NCBI RefSeq assembly: GCF_041146395.1
Contig: NC_090989.1
Location: 238,752,843 to 238,816,842 of the forward strand
Length of the DNA stretch: 64,000 nucleotides
Source of the DNA: Eulemur rufifrons
Lineage: Eukaryota > Chordata > Mammalia > Primates > Lemuridae
Reading direction: 5' to 3'
Part shown: one piece after another, positions 22,214-35,247 of the stretch
Layout of the letters: every line of letters starts with the position of its first letter
Numbering within the stretch: the first letter of the stretch is position 1
Position numbers and translations under genes: made by a program
Notes under the pieces: generated by a model
The model's database searches: none
Seen by the model: the letters and a program-made list of their open reading frames with translations, nothing else
What the model was told of the DNA's origin: nothing

Positions 22214-25200
22214 GTAAGTCTTCACCACCTAGAGTTCTTTTCAACATAAGATTGTCCACTATCTTAAGAGGACAAGAGAAAAAGGTAAACTGTTCGCCAC
22301 TGGTATCTGAGAATATATTTTATTATTTTAAAAAATTCCCTCCTTTTAGTGTGTCTTTTAAAACAGAAAATGTAAAATGCCCTGCTTTTATACTATCCCG
22401 AGAACAAAACGTCAGTGAAGGTGAAATGTCATACTGCACTTCTTCAAATAAGGACCCTGTGGATCTGGTGTTTGAATTAGGGTGAGGTGGGAAGAAAAGA
22501 GGAAAAGGTGGAGGGTGATGTCCCAGATGTTTTCAGGATAGTTTGAGGCACTCTTTGGCTTTAGAGGACTGCCCTGATTGGACAGTGTCAGCTAGAGGCA
22601 GCTGGGCAGTTTTTGAGTCTTTCAACTTTGGCCTAAACTCCACTTCTGCCATCTGTTGCAAGTCCATTTTATTGCTCAGAGCCTCTATTTTTTTCATAAA
22701 TTTAAAATGAAACTACTGATAGCCCCTTGGGGGATTTTTGTTAAGGATTAGAAATAATGTAAATCATTTAACATTCTGCCCAAAAGACAGCAGGTTGTCA
22801 ACAAATGAAGGTGGAGGTAGTGAACAAAATATCTCATTTCATTTGGGACATAAGCCATATTTTTTTTCACTTTTCTTTCACTTTGAGGCTGTTCACAGCA
22901 AGTGATATTTAGGCTTATGATGAAGAATGTGCGTGGAATTGTGCAAATATTTTCGGTGTTAAGTGGCTGGTGGGTAATGGATCAGGAAGGGAGTACAAAT
23001 CCTGTACTTGGGTGGAAGAGGATGTCACAAGCCTGTGATATACCTAGAAGCCACATTTAAGCATTATTAAGAATATTGCTTTTTGTACATTATTTTAACA
23101 AAGCAATTATTTTCTTTATATTCTAATTTTGACTCTACCAGAAGTTTTTTAGGGGCCTAATATTTTTCTTAGTCCACATCAGTTCCAGGGGCTGCCTCAA
23201 TTTTGCTGTTTTTGCTATGTTTGTGCAAAGGGTCAGACAAAGAAAATTCCTAGGTGCTTTCTGCCTTTTTCAGTTTTTCTCCTGATGAGTTTATTGATGA
23301 ATTCAACAAGTATTTGCTGTGTGCCTCCTATGAGCTAGGCATGTAGGATATAGACAAGGCTCCTGAGTGTATGAAGTTCTAGTGGGGAAGACACACTTGG
23401 GACAAGTTATGACTATAGTGGCCAAGGTTCATGAAACGTGGTGTTAGAGAAGTCTGGCACAGAGGAAGCTCACTGGCAGGTGGTCAGGGAAGCCCCCCCT
23501 GATAGTTAAGTGAAGGTGTGTAAGAATTAGCAACACCTAGTATGTTTCTGGTAAGGAAACAGCATGCAAGCAGGCAAGAAGAGAACGTTTGAGTTCCTGA
23601 AAAAACATGAGTTGCCAAGAGGCAGGAGTCTTGTGAAATGAGACTGCATGGTGTTGACCCAGCTGGTCATTGTGGCTACAATCTTGAGGTTGGCTTTACT
23701 GATGGGCACCCACTGCTGAAGAGATTTTTTACTAGAGCCCTGGGTCCCAGCCAGAAGTCTAGGCAGCCAGCCTGTTAAACCTAATGCTCAGCAGGCAGCT
23801 ACTTGCCCTGACTGGACTGAATTCTGCTCTGGTCCCTGTTTCTCATCTCTGAATAGTTCTAAATACCACCTGACCTTCAACTAAAGCTGGTAGCCACTGA
23901 TATTCATACTTCTGGAAATGGTATTTCACATCTGCTACAGCATCCAGGTCTCCAGACACTGAGACACATTCCCAGAATGACTTGGCTCTGACTCCTCCAC
24001 TCCCTGTAATATTGGAGTTCCTCACCCCTCATGAACAGCCCCTTGGGTCTGTTCGTTTGCGTCGGCCTCTGTCTGCACCCAGTCTTACTTGGGCCCCCTT
24101 ATCCTTTGAGGCTGCTCCGTCCCCCATCCCCAAGAGAGCATTTATAATATGCCATGTGGCCAGAGTCGTGCCGTTAATGACAGATTAGACAAGTATTTAG
24201 GAATTTGGAACTAAGTACGGGGAATCAGAATTTGGCTCCTGCTTTTAACATCTGTCAGGACTAGAGGGAATAAGCTAGGTAGCTCACTGTCTAACCTAAG
24301 ACAAACTAACTTTCTGTTTCTTAAACGAAACTTAAAAGAATAGGAAATTTGGAGAACTGAGTAGTTGATCACTGAGCAACTAATTAGAGCTTTGGAGGCT
24401 AATTTTGCTATGGAATGTATGCCAGTCTGGCAAACTAATTAAAGTAAAAGAGGATCTTGCAAGGATTTCATTATGCTTTAGGCAAATACCAACAGAAATT
24501 CCTCTGAGTCTGAAAGTTAGGTATAAAGTTTATTTCTCCTAATTCATAGAAAAGTTTCTGAAGCTTTTATTAGAAAATCCAGATATTCCTGCAATAAAGT
24601 AAACTTCTGATGGTTTCAGGAACATACTTACGGTTCTGTGTGTGAGTTTATACCTAAGTCAATTGAGAGATTAAGATTTCACTGCAGTGTAGAAATTGTT
24701 TTATTCCATTTTATTTCACACATCTTTTGTTTTGTTGCTGACTCTTGCAGATTTTGTACTCTCTACCCGTGCTAAATCTACATTAATAGTGTAAGATTTC
24801 TGCAGTAATTGAAAAGCACTATGCTTTGGATTCAGACTCTGAAATATTTTTTCTCCTATTATTTATTATTCACAAAAAGATTTTTGCTCAGTGTTCCCAA
24901 GCCTACAGAACAATCACCTTTCCATAGTTGGTTTTCTGTTGATCAAGCATTTGGGATAGAGAGACCCTTTGTTTGGTTGTATTCTCAGAGGTCCAATTAG
25001 ACAACAAAATAAATAAATGAGAGGTTTGCATCAAGCAGTACTGCTGGGAGAGAGAAGTCGGTTTTCCTAGAGGTATTTCTGTAATCAGCTGCCCTAGTGC
25101 TCTCCTGCCTTGATGCAGTAAAATCCCCCCCCGCAGCCTCCTTCCCTGAGTGATTGGGCGGATCCTATGGCTGTGTTGTCTCTGCAGGATCCCTGCCCAC

Positions 25201-26983
25201 AGTGATTTCTGTCCTTCTCTTAGATGTCTTGCAGGGAATTGTTTCTGTTTTAGTTTTAAATATTGTCTGTTGCTTACAAGTTTTTTAAAATACAGGCTAA
25301 ATTTCTTACTATGGTGCAGACATTGAGTGGAATTGTTCTTTGAAGAGCTGCAAGTTTTTCTATTCTGAAATTTGAGGGACCTCTGGTTCCTTCTTAAATT
25401 TCCATCAGCTGCTGCAGTGATTCTGGGGGGGGGGTGTAGTTACAGTCATTAATTCACCTGGAAAATCTGTAAATGTCTTCATGTGGTAGGAATTGTGCTA
25501 GGCACTACGAATACAAAGATGATTAAGACACAGTCCTTGCCTACAAGGGTCTTCCAGTTTTGATGGGAAAAAATAGGTACATAAATCAGGAGCTTACAGA
25601 AAATGGTGCTTGGTGCCCTGGGGAGGATTCCCGTAGAAGAACTACGAGAGATGCCTAACTCAAGCTGGGTAGATCTGTGGAAGCTTCGTAGGAGACAGAG
25701 TGCCTGAGCTAAATTCTGAAATTTTCTCTTGTCCCTGAATATTGGGGTAATGCAGAATTCCCAGCCAAGGGGTATAGTATCTTTTTTTGCAGCCTGAAAA
25801 GTGTCCTGGGAGCTCCCTCTGTTGAAACCAGAAGGGATCTTAGGGTTGGAAATGTGGTTATAGCCCCTTTAATAAAAATGGAATTCTTTTTAAGCGGTAG
25901 CCTCAAGTGTTAAGAAGAGCAAGATGTTGAGAAAGAACAGAAGGAATGCCATTCCATATGAGGGTGAGAGAGAGGATTGTTGGCAGAGCGGGGTGTGGGG
26001 AGAAGCCAATAGGAAGATGTCCATGGTCATTATTGTCATGCATTCAGTCACCGGGTGGTGAGTGGTTCGATCTTTCTAAAAACCCCACGTGGCAGAACTA
26101 GAATTAGTGAGTAGAAACCCCGGGAAGATAGATTCTGGCTCAATATAACAAAAAGAAATTTTGGCTGTTTAAAAAAAAAAAAAGCCTCAGGAATTGTTGG
26201 ATTCCCTGTCATTGCTCATGTTCAAAGAGAAGCCGACCCACAGTTCCCAGCTGTCACGTAAAGAACACTAGTCATCTCCTGTAAGGTTCATGGTTAGTTT
26301 GTTACAAATAATGCCACTTTTTAATGATGTCACTCTTATTGGATTCCAGTGATCTCTCTCAAATGGGAGCGATAGGAGTCAAGTTCCAGCCAGCATGCTC
26401 AGAGTGACACATATCCCTGGGTGTGCCATGGACGTCTGCCATGCCCGCAGATGCCTCCTTCATGGTATGGCAAGAGAGGAGGAGGTGGGATCACTCTTCT
26501 AAGACACCCACCCCCCAGTGTGCAATTATAAGAAGGGCCAGAGCCTGAAATGAGATGAGCTTTAAAGATATCTTTCTGCCTAGCCTGAAATTCAGTGATG
26601 ACAAGCTTGCTCTAAGTTACATGTTTACAACATATCCACAAATCTGCCACCACACCTAACCCCACTATAGGCATCCATCATACCTCTGGGGCAAAATATG
26701 GTTTATTATGTACACCTTATTTTTGCCAGAAGATAATGAACTATATTTTGAAACAAATTTTACGAAATTACCAGCTGCGTTTTTGGATAAATGGGCTTTC
26801 CAAATCTTGATAGAACTCTGCCGAATACAGTGTCAATTCGGACCGTACAATTACTTCTATGGTCCCCAGCATTCCTCACATCCTGAGAGACTTGTCATTG
26901 CTCTGTTGCACCACTGGTGCTTGTACAGACTCAAGCAAAAACTACAGTTTGAATAATTTTTGTTATGTATTTTCTCAATTCAG
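22214..26983 (+). other. SH3GL2: SH3GL2 intron 2 (4770 bases)
   Basis: The donor is gtaagt and the acceptor cag. 23290-23500 and 25480-25700 look like L2-group fragments ('gtatttgctgtgtgcctcct', 'attgtgctaggcactacgaa'). A run of ten G lies at about 25424-25433. The rest, including an 82-codon open frame at 26708-26956, shows no recognised gene. Confidence 0.7.
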
Positions 26984-27056
26984 AAAGTGGATGTCACCAG
27001 CAGAGCTGTGATGGAAATAATGACTAAAACAATTGAATACCTTCAACCCAATCCAG
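26984..27056 (+). CDS. SH3GL2: SH3GL2 exon 3 (residues 39-62, first base of codon 63)
   Basis: The exon has 73 bases, entering in phase 0 and leaving with one base of codon 63 (Ala). The acceptor is preceded by a T-rich tract ending 'tctcaattcag', and the donor is CAG|gtaagg. The product is [20 protein letters not shown] followed by QPNP, part of BAR helix 1, which lies at the dimer interface in the known structures. An open frame of 82 codons just upstream (26708-26956) ends before the acceptor and is not part of the gene. Confidence 0.97.
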
Positions 27057-28674
27057 GTAAGGGATCTTACTATCTGTTCGAAGTATCCCTCCATGTTACG
27101 GTTGGTTTCTCTTTGGTAGATGTTTTAAGTTCTGTTTTCTAGATGTTTTAAGTCTGCCTACTTTCCTGGAATTTCCTTGACTTCAGATACAGCACTTTGG
27201 AGAGAGGGGCTTTGTAAAGTTCACATTGAAGTAACTGGAGGATCTGTGGTATTTTAGCTTCTGTGGTGTATTTAACAAACAGTGTGTGTGGACAGCTTGG
27301 GTGTCACATAATATCAGAGGAGCTGCACCTATAAGGTGTTATTAGTTGACCTTTAATTTTCAAGAGATAGTAAGAAAGAAAATTGGGATAGTTTTAAGAC
27401 AAGATATACAAAAATTCCCAGCAGATGTAAAAAAGTAGGAACATTAATAGTTTTGTAAAATACAGAGTGTTTCTGTTCATATGACATCACTGAAGTCTTG
27501 GGGGGGTCGTTCTTAATTCTGATTCTTCTCCAAGCGCATCACAGATCAGCATTTGTTCCTGCTAACCTGTTACACTGTAGGAAAAAGGAGTTGCAATAGA
27601 GATAATGGACCTATGCCTTGATAAGAGAACCAGATAGAATTGTAGAAATCTGTGTAGGCACCAGGTGTAGCAGAGCAAAGCAGCCTACCTCGTAGACCTC
27701 CTCATTGTACTGCATGTGTGTCAGTTCCTAACTGCAGGGTGTAGAAACTTGAAGCAAGGCTGACTGCATTTGATTGAGATATATGAATATTTGGAAAACT
27801 TAGTCTTGAAACTAGTTTATTTGGGAGTTTCAGATTGGGGTTCTGTGTCTTTTATGGTTATAGGGAAGATGGTACAGGCAAGTGCTTTAGTCCCAGTGGG
27901 TTTGGATACTGGGCATTAGTGGGCAAGAGATGAGGAGGACCTGGGGTAAGAGGGAGCAGGTGGGTGCAGTGGTGCGTGCTGGCCAGCAGTCTATTGCCTC
28001 TGCTGCAGCTTTCCTTCCATCTTTATTTACCTGTGACCAACACAGCTGCTGCTCTGAAGATGAATAAACTATCTGGGAGTAACATTCTGAATTTTTTTCC
28101 TTCTTAAAACACATTAGAGAGGAGACTGTGTGAGGGAGGAAAACATCAGAGAAAATAAGGTAAGCTATAGGAACCAGGAATTTAACTGACAGTGGACTAG
28201 GTAAGTTTTCAAATGGTTAGCAAATTAGTTGAAGCAGCAAAAATCAAGTTTCTAATTTTTACCCAGAACTTTCTTGGCAAACTTTATATTCCACAGAGAT
28301 GCAAAGATCTCTTGAATGCACATTTATTTCTTAGTATTTAAACAACTGTAATAGGTCAAGTCGATGCTGGTTCTGAATGAGCAAGATCTGGCTTGGGTCA
28401 GGACAGGACTGACTGATGCCAAGTTACAAATTTATGTGGACCGGCCAGTAGGATCAGTGGAGGTTGATGTTTTGTGGGTACTTTGAAAGTGCCCTGTATT
28501 AATACTCGAGCGTGCTTGTGCCTTTCAGATCTTGTGGTTGTGGAGCTTACACATCTTTTATGTTCTTAAAACTCAGTTCCTTTTGAAATGATGACCACAG
28601 AGAGTTTAATTAATTTTCAAAGGTCTGTGGATATGTGCTCTGTGAAGGCCTCACCTCCACTCTTGCCCACCTTC
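27057..28674. other. SH3GL2: SH3GL2 intron 3, first part, no recognised feature
   Basis: Ordinary intron sequence follows the gtaagg donor. I see neither repeats I can name nor exon candidates. Confidence 0.5.
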
Positions 28675-29065
28675 AGAGTGATATTTTAAAAAGGCAAATC
28701 TCATAATGTCACTATCTTGCGTAAAACCCTTCAATGGCTCTTTATGCTTTTAGGATTACATTTCCAATGTTCAATGTGGTTTACAGGCCCCTCTGTGCGT
28801 GGCTATCTCGTGCTTTCCCCTGCACCTTGCTAGGCCAGCGTGAAGGTCACTTGGAAGCCTTCCTTGGCTCCTGAACACATTAGGTTCCCCCGTCAGTGTC
28901 CCTCTCGTAGTCCCACAGCTGTTGAAATTGTGTGATGTTTGTGGCTTTGTCTTCCCTGCCCTGTGAGGACAGAGCTGTGCCCGTCTCATTCACTGCTGCA
29001 TCTCCAATCCCCGGCTCAATCCAGGCAGCCAGTAGGCACTTGAATATTTGAATAAGTCAGTTATA
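28675..29065 (+). repeat. L2 LINE 3' fragment
   Basis: The order 'aaacccttcaatggctcttt', 'ttggaagccttccttggctc', 'tgtgaggacagagctgtgcc', 'agtaggcacttgaatatttg' is the classic L2 3' end. Confidence 0.85.
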
Positions 29066-29189
29066 AAGCACAGTTGACAGTTGGTGGCTAATGGAATAAA
29101 ACTGCTCTCATACAAGGGATAGAAGGAAAAATGTTGCCGCAAACCATCAGATCCTCCCAGGTAACCAGCATTTATCACATGTGTTTATG

Positions 29190-29470
29190 GTTATGCAAAG
29201 ACCAATTCTAAGGTGCTTTGGGGTAGAAATAAGACCAAGTTGGGGCCCCTGCCCTCTGGAACCTCACGGTCTAACTGCATAAATTACACATACTCTAAGG
29301 AGAGTAGCCCAGAAAACTTCACAGCAAATTCCTTCTAGAAATGCCAGATGATTGAGGAGGCGGGGAAGGGTGATTGGGGTTGCAAGCCTAAGGGTCTGCC
29401 CTGCAAAGCGGGGCTTTCGAGAACATGGAACAGCTATAAAGTCTTCCAGCTTGGACTGTGAAATTGTTCT
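29190..29470. repeat. Probable L2-group fragment
   Basis: The sequence 'gcccctgccctctggaacct' resembles the 'ccctgccctcatggagctta' phrase of old LINE elements. The match is weak. Confidence 0.35.
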
Positions 29471-29675
29471 GACAGGAGCAGCCTTAACCAGTACAGATTT
29501 CTAAGCTGCTTAACTAAGAAATAATTTGAATATGAAAAGTACTGTGCACAAATTTCTTTCTACTGGTTATAAGTCCCTGTTCTCATGGTATTTGAGAGCA
29601 AAGATCATCAGAGAAGATATAAATCAATTTTCTTATTTAAGTATTCTGATGCATTATGGGGAAGAAAAAGGCACA

Positions 29676-29970
29676 AAATCAGTGTTGTCCATTAGAAATA
29701 TGCAAACCACATGTCATTTTGAATTTTCTAGGAGCCATATTAAAAAAGTAAAAAGAAAGGTAAAATTGATTTTAAAAATATATTTTATTTAACCTAGTAA
29801 TCCACAATATTAATCCATATTGAAAATTACAGAAATATTATACATTCTTCTCTAAGTTTTTGAAATTTGGTGTGTATTTTATACTGACAGCACACCTTAA
29901 TTTGGACTCGCCACATTTCAAGTGCCCAGTAGCTCCCTGCGGCCAGTGGTTCCCATAATAGCTCAGCAAC
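29676..29970 (+). mobile_element. hAT-Charlie-type non-autonomous DNA transposon (MER33-like)
   Basis: It begins 'cagtgttgtccattagaaat', contains 'aggagccatattaaaaaagt' and 'cacatttcaagtgcccagta', and fades near 'ggccagtggttcccat'. The far inverted end is lost. Confidence 0.7.
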
Positions 29971-31429
29971 AGACAGTTTGCCCTTTAAACTATTAAAAGA
30001 TGAAACTATAATGTTTGATATATGTATAATGTTTAGCTCTTTGGTTTTCATCTATATTAGTGGTTTTGTTTTTTTTTTTTTTTTTCAATAGAGAAATGGA
30101 CTCTTGATTTAGGATCAGACTATCTTTAAGTCTGGTGGGTTTTTTTTTTTTTTAATCTTCTAAGAATCTGTTTCATGACACTATTGTGGAGATTTTCCCT
30201 CAAATGGAGTAATAGACGTGGCCAAATTAGACTGTGTGTCCTTTCCAGCCGTGGCAGACTTATTAAGACAGAGATATTTTCAGTTTGCACTGAGAAGTTA
30301 ATCTGACCCTGATGTCATAATCCAATACGAATGTCCGAGCTGCTTAGATAAAAAGCAGTTTGAGCATGAGAAACACCGTGCGCGGTACAGGTTTGGTTCT
30401 CTGCGGAAATGCGTTTCCCTTGAATGCCTACGTGGTCTAGCTTTTCCCAGCATGCCTGAGATCGGGGTGTTCGATTGGGGCCATTAGATGTCTATTTAGA
30501 ATTTTTTAATAATTACTTCAAATCTCATTTGTGGAAGATTGCCTGTGGAAATAAAAGTTAGCTGGATTAGTTTTGAAACGTCTCATTAGTCTCTGCAAAG
30601 ATACTGCATCAAAATTAGTATACTTCTTTCTCACAGACTGTCCTCTTAATCATCTCCTTCCAAAGATGAATAAATACAGTGATTATAAGGTGTTTTGTAG
30701 TAGTGGAACTGGAAATTAATGGATGTATTAATACTTGGCATTCATGTACCCAAATCCTTTCACGACAGACCGAATGCGCTACCTTTCCTGGAGGGCAGGG
30801 AGAGTTGTATTCATCTTGTGTCTTTCAGGGCCCTGAGCATGTGCCTGGCACGTTGCCCTCAGTATGTCTTACGAGCAGGTGCATGAATGAATATATCTGT
30901 CCTTCCCTTAAAGAATAGGGATGTGTGCTGACTCTAGCAGCCAGAGCTTTTACTTTTCCAAATCCTGACACTGAAAAATAATCAAAATGCATAAAGGGCA
31001 GATTACACATGCAATTGTGAGAAAACTGTCATTACACTTCACAGGAATAGGATCTTCTAAGGATAAACATATTAAAAAGGAAAGTGTAAGTCAGGCAGTA
31101 AGTGGTATAATTCATGTACAGTATGTATCGAAAAGGCTGGAGGGATTTTCCTATTTTTACTACATCTTTGGGGGAAATATTGAAAAATTAACTGGCCCCT
31201 AGTATATTTGAGACAGTTCAAGTAATCCAGAGTTTTAAGTCAGCTGGAATGGATGGATTAATGATATTCATTCCTGTGTCTCTAAAGAATGCTAAAGCCA
31301 GGCCTTATTTAAAATATTATTAATCATAACAAATATACATTTAAACTATGTGTGTGGACTTATATGGAAAATTGGGAGTCTCGCTTGGATAGTCCTGAGG
31401 TACTGATACACTATAGAGTATAAATCCTC
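29971..31429. other. SH3GL2: SH3GL2 intron 3 stretch, mostly unassigned
   Basis: T runs lie at about 30066-30086 and 30138-30154. 30815-30895 is a probable L2 3' end ('gagcatgtgcctggcacgtt' and a final 'gcatgaatgaatat'). Nothing else is recognised. Confidence 0.45.
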
Positions 31430-31990
31430 GGCCTGACCTTTAAGGTCGGCCTGTGGTGGCCCCTGTACTCAGTCCCCTCTTGTTCACCATACTGCAGGCT
31501 CACTGGCATTTACTTTCTCTAGTGCTCCAGGCTCTTTCCTGCATGAGGATTTTGCAGTGGCTGTTCCCTCTTCCTGGAATGCCCCACCTGCCCCTGATTT
31601 GCCACCTGTTTTCTTACCATCTTTTCTGTCTCACCTTAAATATCTCCTCCTCTGAGAGGCATCTCCTGGGCCCCCTATCAGGTGCACTCCAGTTTTGCAT
31701 TCTCATGACACCTTCATGTCACATGAGTCCCCCTCCAGAAATATCTAGAGTGGTTCCTCAGAAGAAAATTAAAAGTACTTACCGTGGGTTATGAGGTCTT
31801 GAGGCTCCGACTTCATGCCCTGCATTCCCAGCAATCTCCATCTTGCGTCCTCTGTGCCAGCCTTGCCAGCTGTCCTCAAACCCACAGTCACCTCCTTCAC
31901 CAGGCCTTGTCAGCCCCTCTGACTGAACCACGTCCTCTCCAGAGCTTCTCAAAGCTTCTTTCGGGTCTCTGCTCAAATGTCACTTTGTGC
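31430..31990 (+). repeat. L2 LINE fragments
   Basis: The phrases 'ccaggctctttcctgcatga', 'tgttccctcttcctggaatg' and 'ttaaatatctcctcctctga' are typical L2 3' ORF sequence. A second copy of the late part ('ctgctcaaatgtcactttgt') follows at 31900-31990. Confidence 0.85.
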
Positions 31991-32329
31991 GGCTTTCCTG
32001 ATCTTCTTGTTTAAGACACCAACCCTTATCACTCCCTACACCCTTTTCTTGTTTTATTTTTCTTCATAGCACTTAAACCTTTACTGTATGTTTACTTGTT
32101 AAAGTGCTGCTTGTCTCTGCCACCACAGTGCAGTGGCCTGGGTGTAGTATTATTTGTACATTGCAGAGAGCCCGCCCAATTCTGTTATTTTATTGTACTT
32201 TTCATACTATTTACTTCATATGTTTTTTATTTGTTCAATACACTGCCTTTTTCCACTCTTACTCTCCTTTACATTCTCCACATAGCAGCCAGTTCTGTCC
32301 ATTGAAGGTATAAATCTTGTCACTCCTCT

Positions 32330-32885
32330 GCTTTTAACTCTATAGTGGCTTCCATTGAACTGAGAAGAGACTGAGAGTAGATCCTCAGCCGTGTTCCTGC
32401 CTCAGGGTCTTGGCACAGGCAGTTCCTGTGCCTGGAACAGTCTCCTCCCAGCTCCTGTCATGGCTGCTGCTGCCCGTCATGCTGCTTCCGGTCAGACGCC
32501 GTCTCCCTGCATAGTCCTTCCCTGGCCACCCTGTTTGCATTAGCCTCTCCCTGCCCCTCTCATACCCCCTTCTGTACTTCCTGTCACCACTTGAAATTCT
32601 ATTTTTTTATCTTTTTATGTATTGTCTTCCTATCACCCATATTTCACATTTAACATGTAATCTCCACATGACTAGGAACTTGTCTATCTTGTTTACAATT
32701 CCTAATGTAGAAACAGTGCCCTCAGTAAATATTTGTTGAATGATTGCGGTTTATCTCTCCTGTGTACTGTAAACCCGTTGAAGACAAAGACTGTGTCTGT
32801 TTTCCTCATTTATATATGCCCAGTGCCTAGCACGGTGTTTGGTTCTAGCAGTTGCTTAATTTGCTGAATGTATGAATCAATTCTT
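32330..32885 (+). repeat. Two further L2 LINE 3' ends
   Basis: 32330-32745 ends 'cagtaaatatttgttgaatg', and 32750-32885 holds 'gacaaagactgtgtctgttt' and 'cagtgcctagcacggtgttt'. Each is a separate L2 3' terminus, so this 1.5-kb stretch with 31430-31990 is an L2 cluster. Confidence 0.8.
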
Positions 32886-33109
32886 ACATTAAGCATATTT
32901 AAGCTCTGTCGTACAGAAGAAGCTCACCTTTCAGGTAGAGTCCTGGTCTGCAGACGTGCACAGGCCAGGATCAGAGCTGTTACTCTGTATAGTATCTAGT
33001 TGGTGTCAGGCACCATTCATACATTTCACAGTTGCTTTGGAGAAAGTGTGGATGTGCGTACTCTCATGTGTAAGATCATTGGGCTAAAGCTATTTACAGA
33101 CCGTTCATA

Positions 33110-33240
33110 TTTACAGATCTAGATAATAGTTGTTCCTATTTTTTGGTGAGAAAACTGAAGTGATAAAATAGATTAAGTAATTTGCCCAAAGTCATTATCT
33201 TTGAAGAGAAGAGTCAGAATCTGTATTCAGATATGATTAT
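33110..33240 (-). repeat. MIR-like SINE
   Basis: The phrases 'ggtgagaaaactgaagtgat' and 'agtaatttgcccaaagtcat' are the antisense MIR core. Confidence 0.7.
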
Positions 33241-33306
33241 CTCCAAAAGACATTTTGTTTTCAAAATGTGTTATGCTGCACAATATGAAGATATTTTCAG
33301 TCTTGG

Positions 33307-33925
33307 TGTCTGTGGCAAATACAGTCCTGGGTGACCCCTGATGATTCACATCCTTGCATAATCCCTTCCCTTTGAATGTGGATGGAGCCCAAAGGTACTA
33401 GGACTAACCTCTCAACACTCCCTTGATTAGGTTACATTTTATGACGAAATTGAGGGGGTGTCACTCCCCTGATCATGTCACATTATGGAAGACTGGCAAA
33501 GCAGGCTAATGTGAGAGATGTACTTCTGCTGGTCTAAAAGCAGGAAAATGCCATATTGTGGCTACCTAAGGAGAGGGCTCCGTGTCAGAGGGAACTGGGA
33601 GTGGTCTCTAGAACCTCAGGGGGGCACTAGCCAACAGCCAGTGAGAAGCCCGGGCTCTGCGTCATGCAGCCCCGGTAGGTGATCAGCCGTGGCTCGGGAG
33701 GACAACCACCTGGGTGAGCCTGGCTTGCAGGTTCTTCCCCACCCAAGCTCCAAAATGATAGGACAGCCTGGCTCACACCGTGTTTGCAGCCTTGAGAGAC
33801 CTGAGCAGGGGACTTAGTGAAGTCGTGCTCAGACTTCTAACCTGCAAAGATTGTGAGATAATAAACCTGTGTTGTTTGAAACCACTAAGTTTGTGGTGCT
33901 TTGTTATGCAGCATAGAAGCTAATG
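33307..33925 (+). repeat. Solo ERVL-MaLR (MLT1-group) LTR
   Basis: It begins 'tgtctgtggcaaatacagtc', contains 'gctacctaaggagagggctc', 'gccaacagccagtgagaagc' and 'tgtgagataataaacctgtg', and ends near 'gaagctaatgc', following MLT1 order. It carries a poly(A) signal (AATAAA, in 'ataataaacc') in gene orientation. Confidence 0.75.
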
Positions 33926-34064
33926 CTGTGTGGCTGTTTGTGCCCCACCAGTGCCCTCATTTCAAGCATACCAGTCTGCTGGGGCCATGCAGCCATTGCC
34001 CTTTGCTGTAGGTTCCCTGGCTTGGGAACACCTGTCACTATCTTTCCAGCTTTTATGATCCTTT

Positions 34065-34222
34065 GGATCCCTCAGTGTGGCCTTTTGACCAAATCCAAAT
34101 TTTACAATTGATTAAAAGGCTTTGTTTTGTGAAGTTTGGATTTGGTCGAGGGGCTGCACTCAAGGATTTAGAAGGCCATGTGTGGCCCCAAGGCTGGGCG
34201 TTCCCCATCCCTGCCAGGATTG
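34065..34222. mobile_element. Hairpin-forming DNA transposon remnant
   Basis: A perfect 13-bp inverted pair, 'gaccaaatccaaa' at 34087-34099 and 'tttggatttggtc' at 34135-34147, extends to 21 bases with two mismatches around a 27-base loop. The surrounding 'gccatgtgtggccccaagg' suggests an old hAT-type element. Confidence 0.5.
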
Positions 34223-35247
34223 TCCACTCCAGCTAAGACTGAAGATATCTCTGTGTTTTGAAACATGATAGCACAAAGTACTTGGCACAGTGCCTAACAC
34301 TTAACAGTGGCTCAAGAAATGTCAATCACTGTCCCTTCTCAGGGGCCTGCAGCTCTGCCTAAGGGCGTCTCAGATGCTTACCCAGCAAATCCTCCCCAGG
34401 CAAGGCTTCTCAGGCCACTGCAGGACCCTCCCCAGAGCAACTTCAGTGTTGAGCGTGTCCTCCATGTGCTCTGAAAACCCGAAGGGGCAAAGGCTCATCG
34501 TAGTGATGTCACTACAGTGAGAGAGTGTGTTTTTCAAACCGCACAAACAGTTTTATGCATCTGGGGTCCAGTTGCCTGCTTTCCCAGGATGTGCTGCAAG
34601 GCCTATGTTGGTGCCTTGCAGAACCACAACTTGAGGTGGGAGATGTTTGCTGTCCCATGTCACAATTTCTTAGGGATGCTGACTACCACAGCACTTAAAA
34701 TACCTCCCTGCCGCTTCCCACTCAGGGGCATGAGAGAGCTCTGTCGCCTTGGAGAGAGGTGTTACATAAATACCGTTATTTGGGCTGAGAGTAGCATGAT
34801 CCAGTGCTAGAGTTACCAATTTGTGTAAGTCAGCAGGCAAATCTTCCTCTTCCCTTTCCTCAATCTCTTCTAATACTTGAAAAGAAACTGCATAGGTGTG
34901 AGGATGTTTACTTAAGTCCTTATTGCCATATAAATCTTTCGTGTCCTTTATTAATTGTTAGTGTGCAAGGCAGGGAAACACATTGCTTACCGTGCACAGA
35001 GCATCATAGGGCCACATTTCAGACTTGTAGGTGTTCGGAGATTTCACCCAGGAAAATTAGGCCATTATGCACAGTCATCGCATGTTGGCAACATGACATA
35101 CATACTCAAGTGCTATTTATTACATACATTTTGTTGCAAGTATTAAGGCCTGAATCTAATTTAGTGTGCTTTGAGGGTTTATAATTATATTTCAATTATA
35201 ATCTCTGAACTAGGCTTTATAAATTTAGTTAAAATAATTCAGATTTT
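34223..35247. other. SH3GL2: SH3GL2 intron 3 stretch without recognised feature
   Basis: I see no named repeat or gene. Several short open frames (longest 126 codons at 34804-35184) lack any family signature. Confidence 0.4.

Noticed and set aside
26708..26956. 82-codon open frame 27 bases before exon 3
   Set aside because: It is out of the known gene structure, has no recognised protein match and no splice link to exon 3.
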